A stretch of DNA of 64,000 nucleotides from Chlorobium sp. (GTDB lineage: Bacteria; Bacteroidota; Chlorobiia; Chlorobiales; Chlorobiaceae): contig SZXV01000009.1 in the NCBI GenBank assembly GCA_005862225.1, positions 186,001 to 250,000 of the forward strand, written 5' to 3'. The position numbers were made by a program, and so were the translations under genes. Below are positions 25,346 through 36,553 of the stretch, one piece after another. Each line of letters begins with the position of its first letter. The stretch's first letter is position 1. Below the pieces are notes generated by a model that did not search any database, was not told the DNA's origin, and was given only the letters and a program-made list of their open reading frames with translations.

Positions 25346-27229
25346 ATGAAACAATCACCTCACAGAAAAGGGCGGCTCCGCAGGAAAACACTGGCATTTT
25401 TTTACAGTATTTTCCGAAAAAGCAGATATTTCAAAGGGAATTCGCAACATTTTTTCCGCTTGAGCCTTGATTATCTGCTGCTTCAACTTAATCTGAATCA
25501 AGATATCCCGTTTCTTCTTGTAGCGGTATGCGTTGGGCTTTTAACCGGCTATGTCGCTGTCGTGTTTCATGATGCTATTATGACAATCAGTACCATGATT
25601 TTTACCGACCTTCGGATAGTTGGGAAAAGAACTTTTGTCGATAACTACTGGATGGTTTTTCTGCCCTTCATTCCTGCATTTGGCGGACTGCTTGTCGGGC
25701 TTTACAATGCTTTTGTAGTGCAAGAAAGACCTGGGCATGGACTTGCCTCTGTCATCAAGGCAGTTGCCCAGAATGACGGCGTTATTAATCGAAAATTATG
25801 GATCCATAAAAGTATAACATCAGTATTAAGTATAAGTTCCGGCGGAGGTGGGGGGCGTGAAGCTCCGATTGTTCAGGTCGGAGCGGCAATTGGTTCATCG
25901 GTAGCCCAGTTGTTACGATTTTCGCCAAACAAAACTCGAACTTTGCTCGGTTGCGGAGCTGCAGCAGGCCTTGCTGCGGTTTTCAATGCTCCAATTGGCG
26001 GCGTGATGTTTGCTGTAGAGGTACTGCTTGGTGATTTCAGTGTCAAAACATTCAGCCCCATTGTTATTGCTGCTGTCATTGGTACGGTTCTTTCAAGAAG
26101 TTTTCTGGGGAATTCTCCAACGTTTCAGGTTCCTGAATACGCTCTGGTATCAAATACGGAACTGGTTTTTTATTGTTTACTTGGCATTCTTGCCGGTCTT
26201 TCAGCGGTGATGTTTATAAAGATCTATTACGCCATCGAAGAGTGGTTCGAAAGAGTTGAGAAGCGATGGAAAATACCTGTCTGGGCCATGCCGGCTATTG
26301 GTGGACTTATGAGTGGCGTTATCTGTATCTGGCTTCCCGGTCTGTACGGCTTTTCCTATGAAGCCATTAACCATGCGGTTCACGGTACTGAAAGTTGGAC
26401 GAACATGATGGGCATTTACCTGTTCAAACCGGTCGTTGCCGGTCTCAGCATAGGTTCTGGAGGATCAGGCGGAATGTTTGCGCCTGCAATGAAAATGGGG
26501 GCGATGCTTGGAGGGATGTTCGGAAAAGTTGTCCATACGCTTTTCCCGTCCATAACCGCCAGCTCAGGCGCTTATGCACTTGTCGGTATGGGCGCGTTGA
26601 CTGCAGGCATCATGAGAGCGCCATTGACTGTCATTCTTATTCTTTTTGAAGTAACTGGCCAATACGAGATTGTGCTGCCCATTATGTTTGCCGCTGTTAC
26701 CTCATCGCTTATTGCACGGCTTACTTATCGCCACAGCATGGAGAGCTACGTGCTTGAAAAGGAAGGTGTTCGTCTGGGGTTTGGCATTGCGCTCTCTGTT
26801 GCCGAGCATATCGGTATTGCTGATGTCATGAAAACTGACTTTGTGAAATTCAACAAGTCAGAAAGTGCCAAAAATATGATTGATGTGTTTTTCAATACAC
26901 CAGAGTCAAGTTTTCTGATTACTGATGATCAAGGCATGTTTGCAGGTATTATCGGACTTGATGAGATGAGAATTCTGCTTCAAGAAGATGTTCTTGTCGG
27001 GTTAATTGCTGAAGATATTGTAAAAAAAGACGTTCCTATACTTTATAATACTTCAAAACTTGATGAAGCGCTCAAACTTTTTGAGCTCTCAGATTATGAT
27101 TTGTTGCCGGTACTTGATTCAAGGAGCGCTATCCTGCTTGGCGTTGTTCGTCAAGAAGAGGCTTTTGCTTATTATCGCAAGCAGCTCAATCTGTATGGCA
27201 CTGACCAATTTGAGGGTCAGAAACCATGA
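25346..27229 (+). CDS. ClC-type chloride channel/transporter with C-terminal CBS domains
   Basis: A 627-residue membrane protein. ClC selectivity motifs are present: SSGGGGGREAPIVQ near residue 165 (with the gating-Glu position of GREGP conserved as GREAP) and SIGSGGSGGMFAPAMKMGAM near residue 370. Many hydrophobic helices span residues 45-460. The soluble tail has two CBS-like repeats (HIGIADVMKTDFVKFNKS... and IVKKDVPILYNTSKLDEALKLF...DYDLLPVLD). ClC proteins move Cl- passively or exchange it for H+; the CBS pair usually senses nucleotides. Presence of the gating Glu fits either mode. Confidence 0.9.
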   Translation: MKQSPHRKGRLRRKTLAFFYSIFRKSRYFKGNSQHFFRLSLDYLLLQLNLNQDIPFLLVAVCVGLLTGYVAVVFHDAIMTISTMIFTDLRIVGKRTFVDNYWMVFLPFIPAFGGLLVGLYNAFVVQERPGHGLASVIKAVAQNDGVINRKLWIHKSITSVLSISSGGGGGREAPIVQVGAAIGSSVAQLLRFSPNKTRTLLGCGAAAGLAAVFNAPIGGVMFAVEVLLGDFSVKTFSPIVIAAVIGTVLSRSFLGNSPTFQVPEYALVSNTELVFYCLLGILAGLSAVMFIKIYYAIEEWFERVEKRWKIPVWAMPAIGGLMSGVICIWLPGLYGFSYEAINHAVHGTESWTNMMGIYLFKPVVAGLSIGSGGSGGMFAPAMKMGAMLGGMFGKVVHTLFPSITASSGAYALVGMGALTAGIMRAPLTVILILFEVTGQYEIVLPIMFAAVTSSLIARLTYRHSMESYVLEKEGVRLGFGIALSVAEHIGIADVMKTDFVKFNKSESAKNMIDVFFNTPESSFLITDDQGMFAGIIGLDEMRILLQEDVLVGLIAEDIVKKDVPILYNTSKLDEALKLFELSDYDLLPVLDSRSAILLGVVRQEEAFAYYRKQLNLYGTDQFEGQKP

Positions 27230-27344
27230 CCCGTTTTTTGTAACCTGAGTGTCGCACTTCTGACATATTCATTGAGTATGGAAAGCTTTTTCGTTTTATA
27301 ACGGTACCGTGCGACATGTTGAGATATGGACAAGCAACACCTTT

Positions 27345-27758
27345 ATGCTATTCAGCAATAACCCCAAAACCATGAAAAGCTTTATTGAAGCAATCACGAG
27401 CGGGAAAAAAGGATTTGTAATCAAAAACTCTATTTTTCTGCCATTTCATTGTGAGATAATAACGATCTGGGTGGGTAAAGAGATGTCACTGCTCTCGACT
27501 CCCGATATGATTGCGGATCTTGCCGATGCCAATATTTTAAGTATCCGGGAAGGTAACTCATACACGAACATGGTCTTCAGAAAATGGAAGGACTTGGCAA
27601 AAGAGTTAGGCAATAATAACGGCCACATCATTCTTCGTGCTGCTGAAAAAGGGGCTGATATTTTCAACAGCGAAAACCTCCACTTTATTCGTATTGGTTT
27701 TTTCGATCATTCTAAAGAACTCTCTTTTGAAATTATTGATAACCCGTATGATCTTTAG
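27345..27758 (+). CDS. Hypothetical protein
   Basis: A soluble protein of 137 residues from the ATG at 27345 (149 from a GTG at 27309); neither start has a strong ribosome site. It contains FIEAITSGKKGFVIKNSIFLPFHCEIITIWVGK, then a helical middle and a beta-rich end (HFIRIGFFDHSKELSFEIID). I do not recognise the family. It lies alone between the ClC gene and trpB, on the same strand. Confidence 0.5.
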   Translation: MLFSNNPKTMKSFIEAITSGKKGFVIKNSIFLPFHCEIITIWVGKEMSLLSTPDMIADLADANILSIREGNSYTNMVFRKWKDLAKELGNNNGHIILRAAEKGADIFNSENLHFIRIGFFDHSKELSFEIIDNPYDL

Positions 27759-27866
27759 AGGTACTTAGGCAGGAACGGCGGCTTTCGACAGGTTGTAAGC
27801 ATTAGGGTTTTTTGTATTTTCTGAAAACATGACTTTAAATCATCAGTTTTAACTTTTTCTCATTCC

Positions 27867-29066
27867 ATGACGCCGACACTTTATTCCGCACCCGATTCTA
27901 CTGGGCATTTTGGCTGTTTCGGCGGGAAGTTTATCCCTGAAACACTGGTAAAAAATGCTCTTGATCTTGAAGCGGAATACCTCATAGCCAAAAACGATCC
28001 CGGCTTTCAGTCGACTCTTGCTCAACTTCTTCGTGATTATGTCGGGAGACCTACTCCCCTTTATCATGCGGAACGATTAAGCAGAACGCTGCAAGGCGCA
28101 CAAATTTACCTCAAACGTGAAGATCTCTGCCATACAGGCGCCCATAAAATCAATAATGCCCTTGGTCAGGTTTTGCTGGCCCGCCGCATGGGCAAAAAAA
28201 GAGTTATTGCAGAAACGGGTGCGGGACAGCACGGAGTGGCCACCGCAACCGTTTGCGCTCTGTTTGACCTCGAATGTGTCGTCTATATGGGAGAAGAGGA
28301 TATCCGGCGGCAGGCCCCCAATGTTGCAAGAATGAAACTGCTTGGAGCCGAAGTACGGGCTGTCTCAAGTGGATCAAAAACGCTGAAAGACGCAACAAGT
28401 GAAGCAATCCGCGACTGGATGAATAATCCGGAAGAGACCTTTTACATCATAGGATCGGTTGTCGGTATGCATCCCTATCCCATGATTGTGCGTGATTTTC
28501 AGGCCGTCATTGGACAGGAGACCCGTTTACAGATTATGGCGCAGGCTGGGAGACTTCCTGATGTCATCACTGCGTGCGTTGGAGGGGGCAGTAATGCCGC
28601 CGGTATGTTTTATGAATTCCTGAACGATGCTGCCGATATAGAGCTTGTTGGAGTTGAAGCGGCTGGAGAGGGGCTGCAGGGGCGACATGCCGCTTCCCTG
28701 ACGCTGGGAAGCCCCGGCGTGCTTCATGGTGCCCTGACCAAACTTCTGCAGAATGAGGATGGACAGGTACAGGAAGCACACTCGATCTCTGCAGGCCTCG
28801 ACTATCCCGGCGTTGGCCCTGAACACTGCTATCTTCAGGAACTTGGACTGGTCACCTACACATCAGTAACCGACAAAGAGGCGCTTTCTGCCCTTGAAAT
28901 ACTTGCAAAAACCGAAGGCATTATCTGTGCTCTTGAATCAGCTCATGCCATGCACTACGCCATCACCAGAGCGCCAGAAATGGCAAAAGAGGCCATTCTT
29001 GTCGTCAATCTCTCGGGCCGGGGCGACAAGGATATGGAAACAATCATTCGGGAACTTGCTCTGTAA
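27867..29066 (+). CDS. trpB: Tryptophan synthase beta subunit
   Basis: A 399-residue PLP enzyme that condenses indole and serine to tryptophan. The Lys that binds PLP is in [19 protein letters not shown] near residues 80-98; the phosphate-binding loop [10 protein letters not shown] is near 240 and the C-terminal LSGRGDKD near 385. [13 protein letters not shown] matches the catalytic Glu region (TrpB Glu109). Length is standard for TrpB1-type. trpA lies about 25 kb away on the other strand, so the two subunits are expressed from separate transcripts. Confidence 0.97.
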   Translation: MTPTLYSAPDSTGHFGCFGGKFIPETLVKNALDLEAEYLIAKNDPGFQSTLAQLLRDYVGRPTPLYHAERLSRTLQGAQIYLKREDLCHTGAHKINNALGQVLLARRMGKKRVIAETGAGQHGVATATVCALFDLECVVYMGEEDIRRQAPNVARMKLLGAEVRAVSSGSKTLKDATSEAIRDWMNNPEETFYIIGSVVGMHPYPMIVRDFQAVIGQETRLQIMAQAGRLPDVITACVGGGSNAAGMFYEFLNDAADIELVGVEAAGEGLQGRHAASLTLGSPGVLHGALTKLLQNEDGQVQEAHSISAGLDYPGVGPEHCYLQELGLVTYTSVTDKEALSALEILAKTEGIICALESAHAMHYAITRAPEMAKEAILVVNLSGRGDKDMETIIRELAL

Positions 29067-29132
29067 AAAAGTTGCATCCGGGAGTTGCACAGAAAAAAAA
29101 TATCTTTATATTTGTCACTCCAATATGATAAC

Positions 29133-29206
<74 letters not shown>

Positions 29207-29210
29207 ATAA

Positions 29211-29252
29211 ACAGAAAAAGCCTCTTAAGCAAAAGAGGCTTTTTCTGTTTCT
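29211..29252 (+). terminator. Rho-independent terminator after tRNA-Gly
   Basis: A long perfect stem, CAGAAAAAGCCTCTT / AAGAGGCTTTTTCTG, with a short A-rich loop and T-rich end, right after the tRNA gene. It can work in both directions. Confidence 0.85.
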
Positions 29253-29369
29253 AAAAGATCGTTTTTTTACAACAGGGACATTGAAATATTTGCATTTCAA
29301 GAAAACCTCCCGTAATTTATTTTCCGTTTACAATCTGATAAGACATCAGGCTTAAAAGCTTGTTGCCCC

Positions 29370-29549
29370 ATGACTGTCGGTTCACTCCATGCTTCAGGCA
29401 TGACTCTCCTGCTTTCCGAACAGTTTGCCAAAATCGCTCTTGCAATCTCTGATCGCACCTATATTATTGAGCGTGGCCAAGTTGTGCTCGAAGGCACGAG
29501 CAGTGCCCTTGCAAAAGATCCCGCAGTAATATCAGCATATCTGGGTTAA
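29370..29549 (+). pseudogene. Remnant of a LivF-type ABC transporter ATPase (C-terminal end)
   Basis: The frame ends GMTLLLSEQFAKIALAIS then DRTYIIERGQVVLEGTS and DPAVISAYLG, which is the last ~50 residues of LivF, the branched-chain amino acid ABC ATPase (H-loop and C-terminal region). The preceding ~180 residues with Walker A, signature and Walker B are absent, as are the other liv genes. It starts about 120 bases after the tRNA-Gly terminator. A broken gene copy is the simplest reading. Confidence 0.7.
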
Positions 29550-29673
29550 AACTTTTCACGACAAACGGCACCGCAGGGAATAACGATCTGAACTGGCACT
29601 GATCATGGCACTCCCCTCCTGAGATCACACGACATGATTCCTGTTCAGCACATCACTCTCGTGGGCAACCGAA

Positions 29674-32049
29674 TTATTCTATGACAAGATCAATGGTGCG
29701 CCGCTGCATATCGACACTGTTCACTTTGACCTTAACCCGTTGACCTATCTGCAGGCGCTTCTTCCGACGTTTTCCAACAAGAGAGTAGGTAGCCTCATCA
29801 TATTCGTAATAGTCATCCGTAAGATTGCGCATGTGTACCATGCCTTCTATGGCAAAATCAACCATTCTGACATAGATGCCATAATCAGTGGCACCGGAAA
29901 TAACACCAGGGTAGACTTTTCCGACATGATTTGCCATATACTCAACCTGCTTGAGCTTGATGGATTCACGCTCGGCCTCCACAGCGCTTTTTTCCCGTTC
30001 GTTGGAAATCTGGCAGACTGTCTGAATCTTGTCGCTCAACTCCGCCAGCCGGGCGGGGGTAATCTTGCGCCGTTTTTTGCGGAGATTCTCATATTCAAAG
30101 AGCATCCGATGAATGATAAGATCGGGATAGCGTCTGATTGGAGAGGTGAAGTGTGTATAGTGCTCAAACCCGAGGCCATAATGACCAACATTGTCGCCGG
30201 TATAGACCGCCTTTGACATGCAGCGTAACACCAGTTCGCTGACGAGAAATTCAATATTGGTACCCTTCACCTGCTGCAAGAGCTGACGAAGCACCTGTGC
30301 AGAAACAATTGGACCCTCTTTACCACGGTTCAGCTTGAGATCAAAACCAAGCCTTTTGACAAAATTGGCCAGAATAAGCACCTTCTCCTGCTGGGGAGCG
30401 CCATGTATTCTGTAGATGACCGGCTGGGGCTCTTTCTTGTTCTCCCTGAAGGTTTTGGTCAGATATTTTGCCACTTTTCGATTCGCAAGAAGCATGAACT
30501 CTTCGATAAGTCGATGGCTGCCGAGACGCTCTTTTTTGATCACTTCCAGCGGTTCGCCCTTTTTGCCAAGCTTGAAGCGCACCTCTTCAGTGTCAAAATC
30601 GAGACCTCCATGCTTGAACCGTTTTTCGCGCAGTATGATGCTGAGACGATCAAGTGACTGCAACTCATTCACATAGTCGCCTTCACCCTTTTTCAGAATC
30701 TCTTCAACATCCTCATAGGTAAAACGACGTTTGGAGTGAATAACTGTTTTATGAAACTCGTGCTTGCGAACTTCTCCATCTGGTGTGATCAACAAAAAGA
30801 CGGAGAATGCCATCCGGTCTACACCGGGATTGAGACTGCATATCTGTTCAGAAAGTCGTGCCGGCAACATGGGAATCACCCGATCAACCAGATAAACCGA
30901 TGTGGCACGTTTCAAAGCCTCCCGGTCAAGAGGAGAATTCTCGGGCACATAGTGAGAAACGTCAGCAATATGCACGCCGATTCTGTAGAGACCGTCATCA
31001 AGCAGCTCGACAGAGAGCGCGTCATCAAAATCTTTTGCATCAACAGGATCAATGGTAAAAACGACCTTATCACGAATATCAAGTCTGCCTTTTACCTCTT
31101 CTTCAGTTATCCCCTCCCGGACAGAGGCGGCAAAATCGAGCAATGCTGTTTCAAATGTTTCGTCAATCCCCTTGCTGCGGGCAATGGCGCTCACCTCAAC
31201 CGCTGAATCCCCGGCCTTGCCCAGAATCTCGAGAACCTTGCCGTAAATCACTCCCTCTTTGCTGAAATCAAGCGCACCGACAAGCACTTTCTCTCCATCA
31301 CCCGCCTTGGCAGAATTCTTCGTTGATACAATAATTTCAGGCAGCAGCTTCCGGTCGTCCGGTTTGAGAATAAACCTGCGGTTTGCCTTGGTCAGCGTAC
31401 CGACAATTGTTGTAACTCGACGGGTAATAACCTTCAGCACAGAGCCTTCACAACGCTGATGGGGAGTCGCTTTTGATGCGTAGGTTTCTGGTACCTTGGA
31501 AACAAGAACCTCAACTTCATCGCCATGAATTGAAGAGCCCATATCTCCGGCCTTGATAAAAATATCGTCATCAAACCCTTCGACATCAACAAAGCCATAA
31601 CCGTTTGGATGTGTGGAGATATGGCCGGTGTAGTTCTTGGCAACGGTGTACTGCTTTTTGCCGGGAAGGGGAAAGGGTTTGGCAAGTTCAAGATGGTCTT
31701 CGTAGGTCGAAGCCTCTGTACCGGACATGCCGTAACAGCGATTGGAATCCTTGTCAACAGTGCCCTCTTCCTGCAGTTTATGCAACACATACCAGAAACC
31801 GGGAAGCTGCTTTGATTCGGTATATCCCAAAGCTTTAGCAAGTTCTACCGACTTGAAGCGCTCACCCTCATGATCTGAAAAAAAAGTAACAATTTCTGCC
31901 GCAAGTGAACTTTCACCACGCCTGAAGAGAAACTCGTTGATCAGAATATGATCATTCGGCTTTACCCTCTCTCCGGAAAACTGGGATGGCTGCCTGTTAC
32001 TCCTGTTCCCTGGGGCTTTGGACTTTCGGTTAAAACGCTCTCTTGCCAC
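29674..32049 (-). CDS. rnr: Ribonuclease R
   Basis: A 791-residue 3'-5' exoribonuclease that degrades structured RNA. It has an N-terminal basic region ([16 protein letters not shown]), a winged-helix segment, cold-shock domains ([16 protein letters not shown]), the RNB catalytic core with [17 protein letters not shown] near residue 310, and a C-terminal S1 domain ([21 protein letters not shown]). The four aspartates of the active site are in that core motif. Domain order and length match RNase R. Confidence 0.95.
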   Translation of the reverse strand: MARERFNRKSKAPGNRSNRQPSQFSGERVKPNDHILINEFLFRRGESSLAAEIVTFFSDHEGERFKSVELAKALGYTESKQLPGFWYVLHKLQEEGTVDKDSNRCYGMSGTEASTYEDHLELAKPFPLPGKKQYTVAKNYTGHISTHPNGYGFVDVEGFDDDIFIKAGDMGSSIHGDEVEVLVSKVPETYASKATPHQRCEGSVLKVITRRVTTIVGTLTKANRRFILKPDDRKLLPEIIVSTKNSAKAGDGEKVLVGALDFSKEGVIYGKVLEILGKAGDSAVEVSAIARSKGIDETFETALLDFAASVREGITEEEVKGRLDIRDKVVFTIDPVDAKDFDDALSVELLDDGLYRIGVHIADVSHYVPENSPLDREALKRATSVYLVDRVIPMLPARLSEQICSLNPGVDRMAFSVFLLITPDGEVRKHEFHKTVIHSKRRFTYEDVEEILKKGEGDYVNELQSLDRLSIILREKRFKHGGLDFDTEEVRFKLGKKGEPLEVIKKERLGSHRLIEEFMLLANRKVAKYLTKTFRENKKEPQPVIYRIHGAPQQEKVLILANFVKRLGFDLKLNRGKEGPIVSAQVLRQLLQQVKGTNIEFLVSELVLRCMSKAVYTGDNVGHYGLGFEHYTHFTSPIRRYPDLIIHRMLFEYENLRKKRRKITPARLAELSDKIQTVCQISNEREKSAVEAERESIKLKQVEYMANHVGKVYPGVISGATDYGIYVRMVDFAIEGMVHMRNLTDDYYEYDEATYSLVGKRRKKRLQIGQRVKVKVNSVDMQRRTIDLVIE

Positions 32050-32226
32050 GGCAATAAATTATTTATATTAATACACTTATAAATATTTCTCAATCATCAC
32101 AAACACAAAACAATAAAAAACAGAACTCTGCGGAATGAATCCGATTGCAGAATCTGTAACTTCAAAACCAGTTGTATAAACATAATCAAAAGAAGCCATA
32201 AAACACCTTCAGGGAAAAAAGAAATC

Positions 32227-33561
32227 TTATGGCTTTGCCCGAGCGAGCCATCCATTCACCTCGTCAATGTCGGCTGGGGTAAGGGTGCCTGAAGCTTGTT
32301 TGAGCATAAAACGATTAATAATGTATTGATAGCGTGACTTCGCAAGATTTCTGCTGCTTTCAAAAAGCTTTTGCTGAGCATCAAGGACGTCAACGTTACT
32401 GCGCAAGCCAGCTTCATAACCTTTAATGGTACCCTTCAGAGCAATTTCATGAGAGTTTACGGCTTGTTCATACGCCTTGACCTGTGCGATACTGCTGAGT
32501 ACTCCGTTATAATACTTGCGAACATCCGAGTCAATCCCACGCTCCAGCCAGTGAAGCTGCTCTCCTGCTTTCAACCATTTTGCATGAGCCTGACGTATAG
32601 AAGCGCTGATATAGCCACCCGAATAGAGCGGAACGCTCATCTGCAGACTGATTGAATAAGTATCGTAGGTTGAGCCGATTGAATAATTGTTTTCACTTTC
32701 AGAATAGTTTCGCCCTGCAACCAGATCAATGGTCGGGTAACGCGAAAACTTCTGCTTGTCGATCTCCCGTTTGGCAATGATTATCTCCTGGCGAGCGGCA
32801 AGAATAGCCGGGTTTGAGGCATGTGCAAACTCAATCCACGCTTCAACTTTTCCAGGTTGCAGCCGGACAAGCTGGAGTTTCTCAGGCACAACACGACAAA
32901 GCTGATCAGGATAGACCCCGGCAATATTTTCGAGTTCACGACGACTGAATTCAACACCGTTAGCCATTTCAACGGCATCTGCCAACGCCATATCATAGCC
33001 TGCCTGCGCCTCCTTAATCTCTGTAATCGTCCCAAACCCCTTTTCAAAACGCCCCTTGGCCTGTTGAAGCTGCGCCTGCATGGCTGTTATGAGCGCTTTA
33101 CTGAATTCAAGATTATCCTCAGCATACAACGCATTGCAGTATGCTTCAGTTATTCTCACAATCAGGTTCGTCTCTTCTCTCTGAAGGTCAAATTCACTTT
33201 TTACCGCTTCATGCTTGGCCTGTCTATAGCTGGCAAGAGTCGAAAGATTGAACAGTGGCTGACGAAAAGAGACTCCGTAATTAATTGTATTATAAAAATC
33301 AGCAGGATAATAACGTCCAAGATAGCCATGCTGTGTAGCACTGCGACCCCGTGCAGCATTCAGACGCGAACTTGGCAGAAACTGTGACCTCGCCTTGCCG
33401 ATCTCCTCCTTGTTTATCAGATTATCCGCCTGTGCCGAACGAAGCCTGGCATCGTAGTCAACTGCTTTCTGATAAGCGGTCGTCAAATCGATAACACCAG
33501 CATGAACAGGCAAAGGCATCGCTATCACTGACAGAATAATGAAACGCACTAATAGCTTCAT
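32227..33561 (-). CDS. TolC family outer membrane protein (type I secretion channel)
   Basis: A 444-residue outer-membrane efflux protein with a signal peptide (KLLVRFIILSVIAMPLPVHA) and two repeats of long coiled-coil helices and beta segments, as in TolC. The segment FSRYPTIDLVAGRNYSESENN and the closing YEAGLRSNVDVLDAQQKLF are family features. It is the last gene of a four-gene type I secretion operon; the start at 33561 follows a GAGAG site and lies 39 bases after the HlyD gene. It would form the exit duct through the outer membrane. Confidence 0.88.
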   Translation of the reverse strand: MKLLVRFIILSVIAMPLPVHAGVIDLTTAYQKAVDYDARLRSAQADNLINKEEIGKARSQFLPSSRLNAARGRSATQHGYLGRYYPADFYNTINYGVSFRQPLFNLSTLASYRQAKHEAVKSEFDLQREETNLIVRITEAYCNALYAEDNLEFSKALITAMQAQLQQAKGRFEKGFGTITEIKEAQAGYDMALADAVEMANGVEFSRRELENIAGVYPDQLCRVVPEKLQLVRLQPGKVEAWIEFAHASNPAILAARQEIIIAKREIDKQKFSRYPTIDLVAGRNYSESENNYSIGSTYDTYSISLQMSVPLYSGGYISASIRQAHAKWLKAGEQLHWLERGIDSDVRKYYNGVLSSIAQVKAYEQAVNSHEIALKGTIKGYEAGLRSNVDVLDAQQKLFESSRNLAKSRYQYIINRFMLKQASGTLTPADIDEVNGWLARAKP

Positions 33562-33600
33562 GATCAACTCTCTCGTCGTGTTATGGTTATCTGCACAAAA

Positions 33601-34782
33601 CTACTCCTCTTTCATGGAGACCGTAATTCTTTTGACCAGAGGGTCAACAAGATAGGTCAACAGCGAGCGCTCGCCGGTTTTGATGACAACCACAACCGGC
33701 ATACCTGGCTGCATTTCACGCTTGCCGAGTGATTTCATCCCTTCCGGTGTCACAGCAATACGCGCAAGATAATAGGAGGCTCCGGGCTGCATCGGATTAG
33801 TCTGCGGATCAGTCATAATGTCTTTCGATAAAGACTCAATCACCCCCTGCACGACAAGTTGAGGGGAATGAGCAAATGAAGCAAAGCTTACATCAACAGG
33901 CAAACCTTTGTGAATACTGTCGATCAGATGCGGTGCAACCTTTGCGTCAATGAGAAGGCCCTCATGAAGCGGCACTATGTCCATAATCTTCTGGCCCGGC
34001 TGAATTACCGCCCCAACCGTCTGCACCTGCAACCCGACCACCTGCCCTGACGCTGGCGAGCGGACCTCTGTATCTGCAAGCTCCTCTGCAAGAGCTCTGG
34101 TTTTTTCTGCATCAGCTTCAACTTCAAGCTGAACCTGGGCAAGTTGGGATGCTGTGCCGGTTTTGAACTCTGCAATCTTCATCTCAAGTTCATGCTGCTG
34201 ACTCAAGGGAGCATATCCCTCCTTCACCAATGCTGAAATACCCGCCAACTGTTTACCAAAAATTTTGAGCATGGTGCGTCGAGACAAAAAAAGCTGCCTC
34301 TGATTCTGCATATTCCTTTCAACCAGCTCTCGCTCAGGGTCACGCATCAAATCCTGGTGAAAAGAGATTGATGAGGCGCCGGACATCTCAGCCTGCAATC
34401 GGTCAGCAGTTGCACGCATACCAATATAGTGTTGATGAATCTCGTCATAACGCGCTCTGGCTGTCTGACTATCGAGCGTGATGAGCACATCTCCCTCATG
34501 AACCATCTGTCCCTCCGTGACATTGACCTTCTCAATCCTGCCACCTCGAAGATTTTCTACCACCTTGCGTTTTGTAGCAATACTCACCAGACCCTGACAC
34601 GGCACTCCCTCATCAAGAGGCGCAAATGCAGCCCAAAGCAAAAAACCGCCAAATCCCACCAGCAATATCCATATCCCAAGCCTAACAGGACTACGGGTAT
34701 CTCGATATGCTTCGCTATTGTCGGATAAGCCCTTGTCTGCAGAAACAAGACCCATTTTTACAATGATATCACGAATACTCAT
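33601..34782 (-). CDS. HlyD family membrane fusion protein (type I secretion adaptor)
   Basis: A 393-residue adaptor. One transmembrane helix (RLGIWILLVGFGGFLLWAAFAP) near residues 35-57 is followed by a biotinyl-lipoyl-like start (KVVENLRGGRIEKVNVTEGQMVHEGDVLITLD), coiled-coil helices, and the second lipoyl half (VRSPASGQVVGLQVQTVGAVIQPGQKIMDIVP). The end resembles PrtE/HlyD (RSLLTYLVDPLVKRI). It links the ABC exporter in the inner membrane with the TolC-like channel. The ATG at 34782 is preferred to the TTG at 34800. Confidence 0.9.
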   Translation of the reverse strand: MSIRDIIVKMGLVSADKGLSDNSEAYRDTRSPVRLGIWILLVGFGGFLLWAAFAPLDEGVPCQGLVSIATKRKVVENLRGGRIEKVNVTEGQMVHEGDVLITLDSQTARARYDEIHQHYIGMRATADRLQAEMSGASSISFHQDLMRDPERELVERNMQNQRQLFLSRRTMLKIFGKQLAGISALVKEGYAPLSQQHELEMKIAEFKTGTASQLAQVQLEVEADAEKTRALAEELADTEVRSPASGQVVGLQVQTVGAVIQPGQKIMDIVPLHEGLLIDAKVAPHLIDSIHKGLPVDVSFASFAHSPQLVVQGVIESLSKDIMTDPQTNPMQPGASYYLARIAVTPEGMKSLGKREMQPGMPVVVVIKTGERSLLTYLVDPLVKRITVSMKEE

Positions 34783-34831
34783 GAATAGTTTTTTAAGCAA
34801 TTGTCAAAATCGAACATAGATTCTCAGTCAC

Positions 34832-36529
34832 CTATACACGCCGGGCACTCTCGGCACGCAATTCGGCCAACACCTCATCACGCGCTCCGCAATGCCGAAT
34901 CCGACCCTCACGCATCTCAACCAAAAGATCGGCCACAGCAAGAATTCCGGGACGATGGGTAATAAGAATCACTGATTTACCAGCACTCCTTAAATCTTTG
35001 ACTGCATCAAGCAATGATCGCTCACCTGCATCATCAAGGTTGGCATTCGGCTCATCAAGAACAAGAATCGACGGATTACCATACATTGCACGGGCCAGTC
35101 CAAGCCGCTGCCGCTGACCACCCGAAAGCATTCCTCCTGCCTCACCGATCGGGGTATCATAACCACGCGGAAAACGCAAAATCATCTCATGAATACCTGT
35201 TCGTTGTGCAGCCTCAATGACCTTGAAAGAATCAACTTCAGCAAATCTGGCAATATTTTCAGCAATGGAGCCATCGAACAACTCAATATCCTGTGGGAGA
35301 TAACCAATATGGGGCCCAAGCTCCATCCTGTCCCAGCTCTCAACTGGCTCACCATCAATCAGTACCCGTCCTTCCCGTTTGGGCCACACTCCGACAAGAC
35401 AGCGCGCAAGCGTTGATTTGCCCGAACCGGATGGTCCAAGCACCACGGTAACCTTTCCCGCCGGAAACATCGCGTTAAGATCGGAGAGAATTGGAGTCTC
35501 ACGCCCTTCGGCCGTCGCAGTAAGAGCCTCAAGCCTTATTTCTCCAAAAGGGTCCTGATGTTTGGCGCCCGCCTTTCGTTCAGGAAATTCATCAAGCAAT
35601 TTCTCAAGACGATGAAATGCCGTTCGAGCCTGAACAAAAGGCTTCCACGTGGCCACCACTAAATCAAGTGGCTGCAGTGCCTTTGACATCAGCACATTGG
35701 CGGCAATCATCGAGCCAACTGCCATCTTTCCCTCAATAACAAGAAGTGCTCCAGCTCCAAGCGTCAGAGACTGCATACTGTAACGCACAAACTTCGCAAA
35801 CGCCTGCTGCCGGTGCTGCCGTTCAAGGGAGGACTCAGCTTTAGCCAGAGAAGCGTCATGCAGCCGGAACCATTGCCGTCGGAGGTTTCCCGCCATACCC
35901 ATGGCATGGAGCGGCTCAATATTGCGAAGCTTGCTCTGGACATAACGATACGTGTCATTACCCGACTCAGCAGCGTTCTCAATCTCCCTGACGGAAAGGC
36001 GGTGCGTCTGCCATGTCACGGCAAGCTGAATCACGGCAAACAAAATGGAGAGCCACCCAAGAAAAGGGCTCAGTAAAAAAATAACGGCTATATAGACTGG
36101 CGTCCAGGGTGTATCGAAAAACGCAATCATACCGTTAGCCGTCAGAAACTGGCGGATATTTGTCAAATCTGAAAATGCTTCGACCACATTTTGCTGTGCA
36201 CGGTTAAGGTACGCCTCAAAACTGGCCTTGAATACCAGCGAACTCAGCGCCTCATCAAGCCGCACTCCTGCACGCACAAGAATGCGGGAACGAAGCCACT
36301 CGGCAAAAGCCATTACCACAAAGAAAAAAACAAGAAAAAAGGTGACCATCAGAAGGGTCAGTTCACTGCCGCTTTTCATGACACGGCCATAGAGCTGGAG
36401 CATGTAAATAGTCGGCGTCAGCATCAGGACATTGGCAATGAGGCTGAATACCCCCACCCACAGAAACTCTCTGCGAAACAACCAGATCTGCCGGGACAGG
36501 ACACTACGATTAAAAAAATCGGATTTCAT
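34832..36529 (-). CDS. Type I secretion ABC transporter, second copy (PrtD-like)
   Basis: A 565-residue exporter with an N-terminal six-helix membrane domain and a C-terminal ATPase. Motifs are complete: Walker A GPSGSGKST near 357, LPQDIELFDGSI, signature LSGGQRQRLGLARA, Walker B ILVLDEP and ITHR. No N-terminal C39 peptidase domain, so PrtD-type and not a bacteriocin processing exporter. It lies 24 bases after the other ABC gene and before the HlyD gene; the two ABC proteins are clearly different in sequence. Confidence 0.9.
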   Translation of the reverse strand: MKSDFFNRSVLSRQIWLFRREFLWVGVFSLIANVLMLTPTIYMLQLYGRVMKSGSELTLLMVTFFLVFFFVVMAFAEWLRSRILVRAGVRLDEALSSLVFKASFEAYLNRAQQNVVEAFSDLTNIRQFLTANGMIAFFDTPWTPVYIAVIFLLSPFLGWLSILFAVIQLAVTWQTHRLSVREIENAAESGNDTYRYVQSKLRNIEPLHAMGMAGNLRRQWFRLHDASLAKAESSLERQHRQQAFAKFVRYSMQSLTLGAGALLVIEGKMAVGSMIAANVLMSKALQPLDLVVATWKPFVQARTAFHRLEKLLDEFPERKAGAKHQDPFGEIRLEALTATAEGRETPILSDLNAMFPAGKVTVVLGPSGSGKSTLARCLVGVWPKREGRVLIDGEPVESWDRMELGPHIGYLPQDIELFDGSIAENIARFAEVDSFKVIEAAQRTGIHEMILRFPRGYDTPIGEAGGMLSGGQRQRLGLARAMYGNPSILVLDEPNANLDDAGERSLLDAVKDLRSAGKSVILITHRPGILAVADLLVEMREGRIRHCGARDEVLAELRAESARRV

Positions 36530-36553
36530 GAAGAAACTGTTAGCTGATAAATG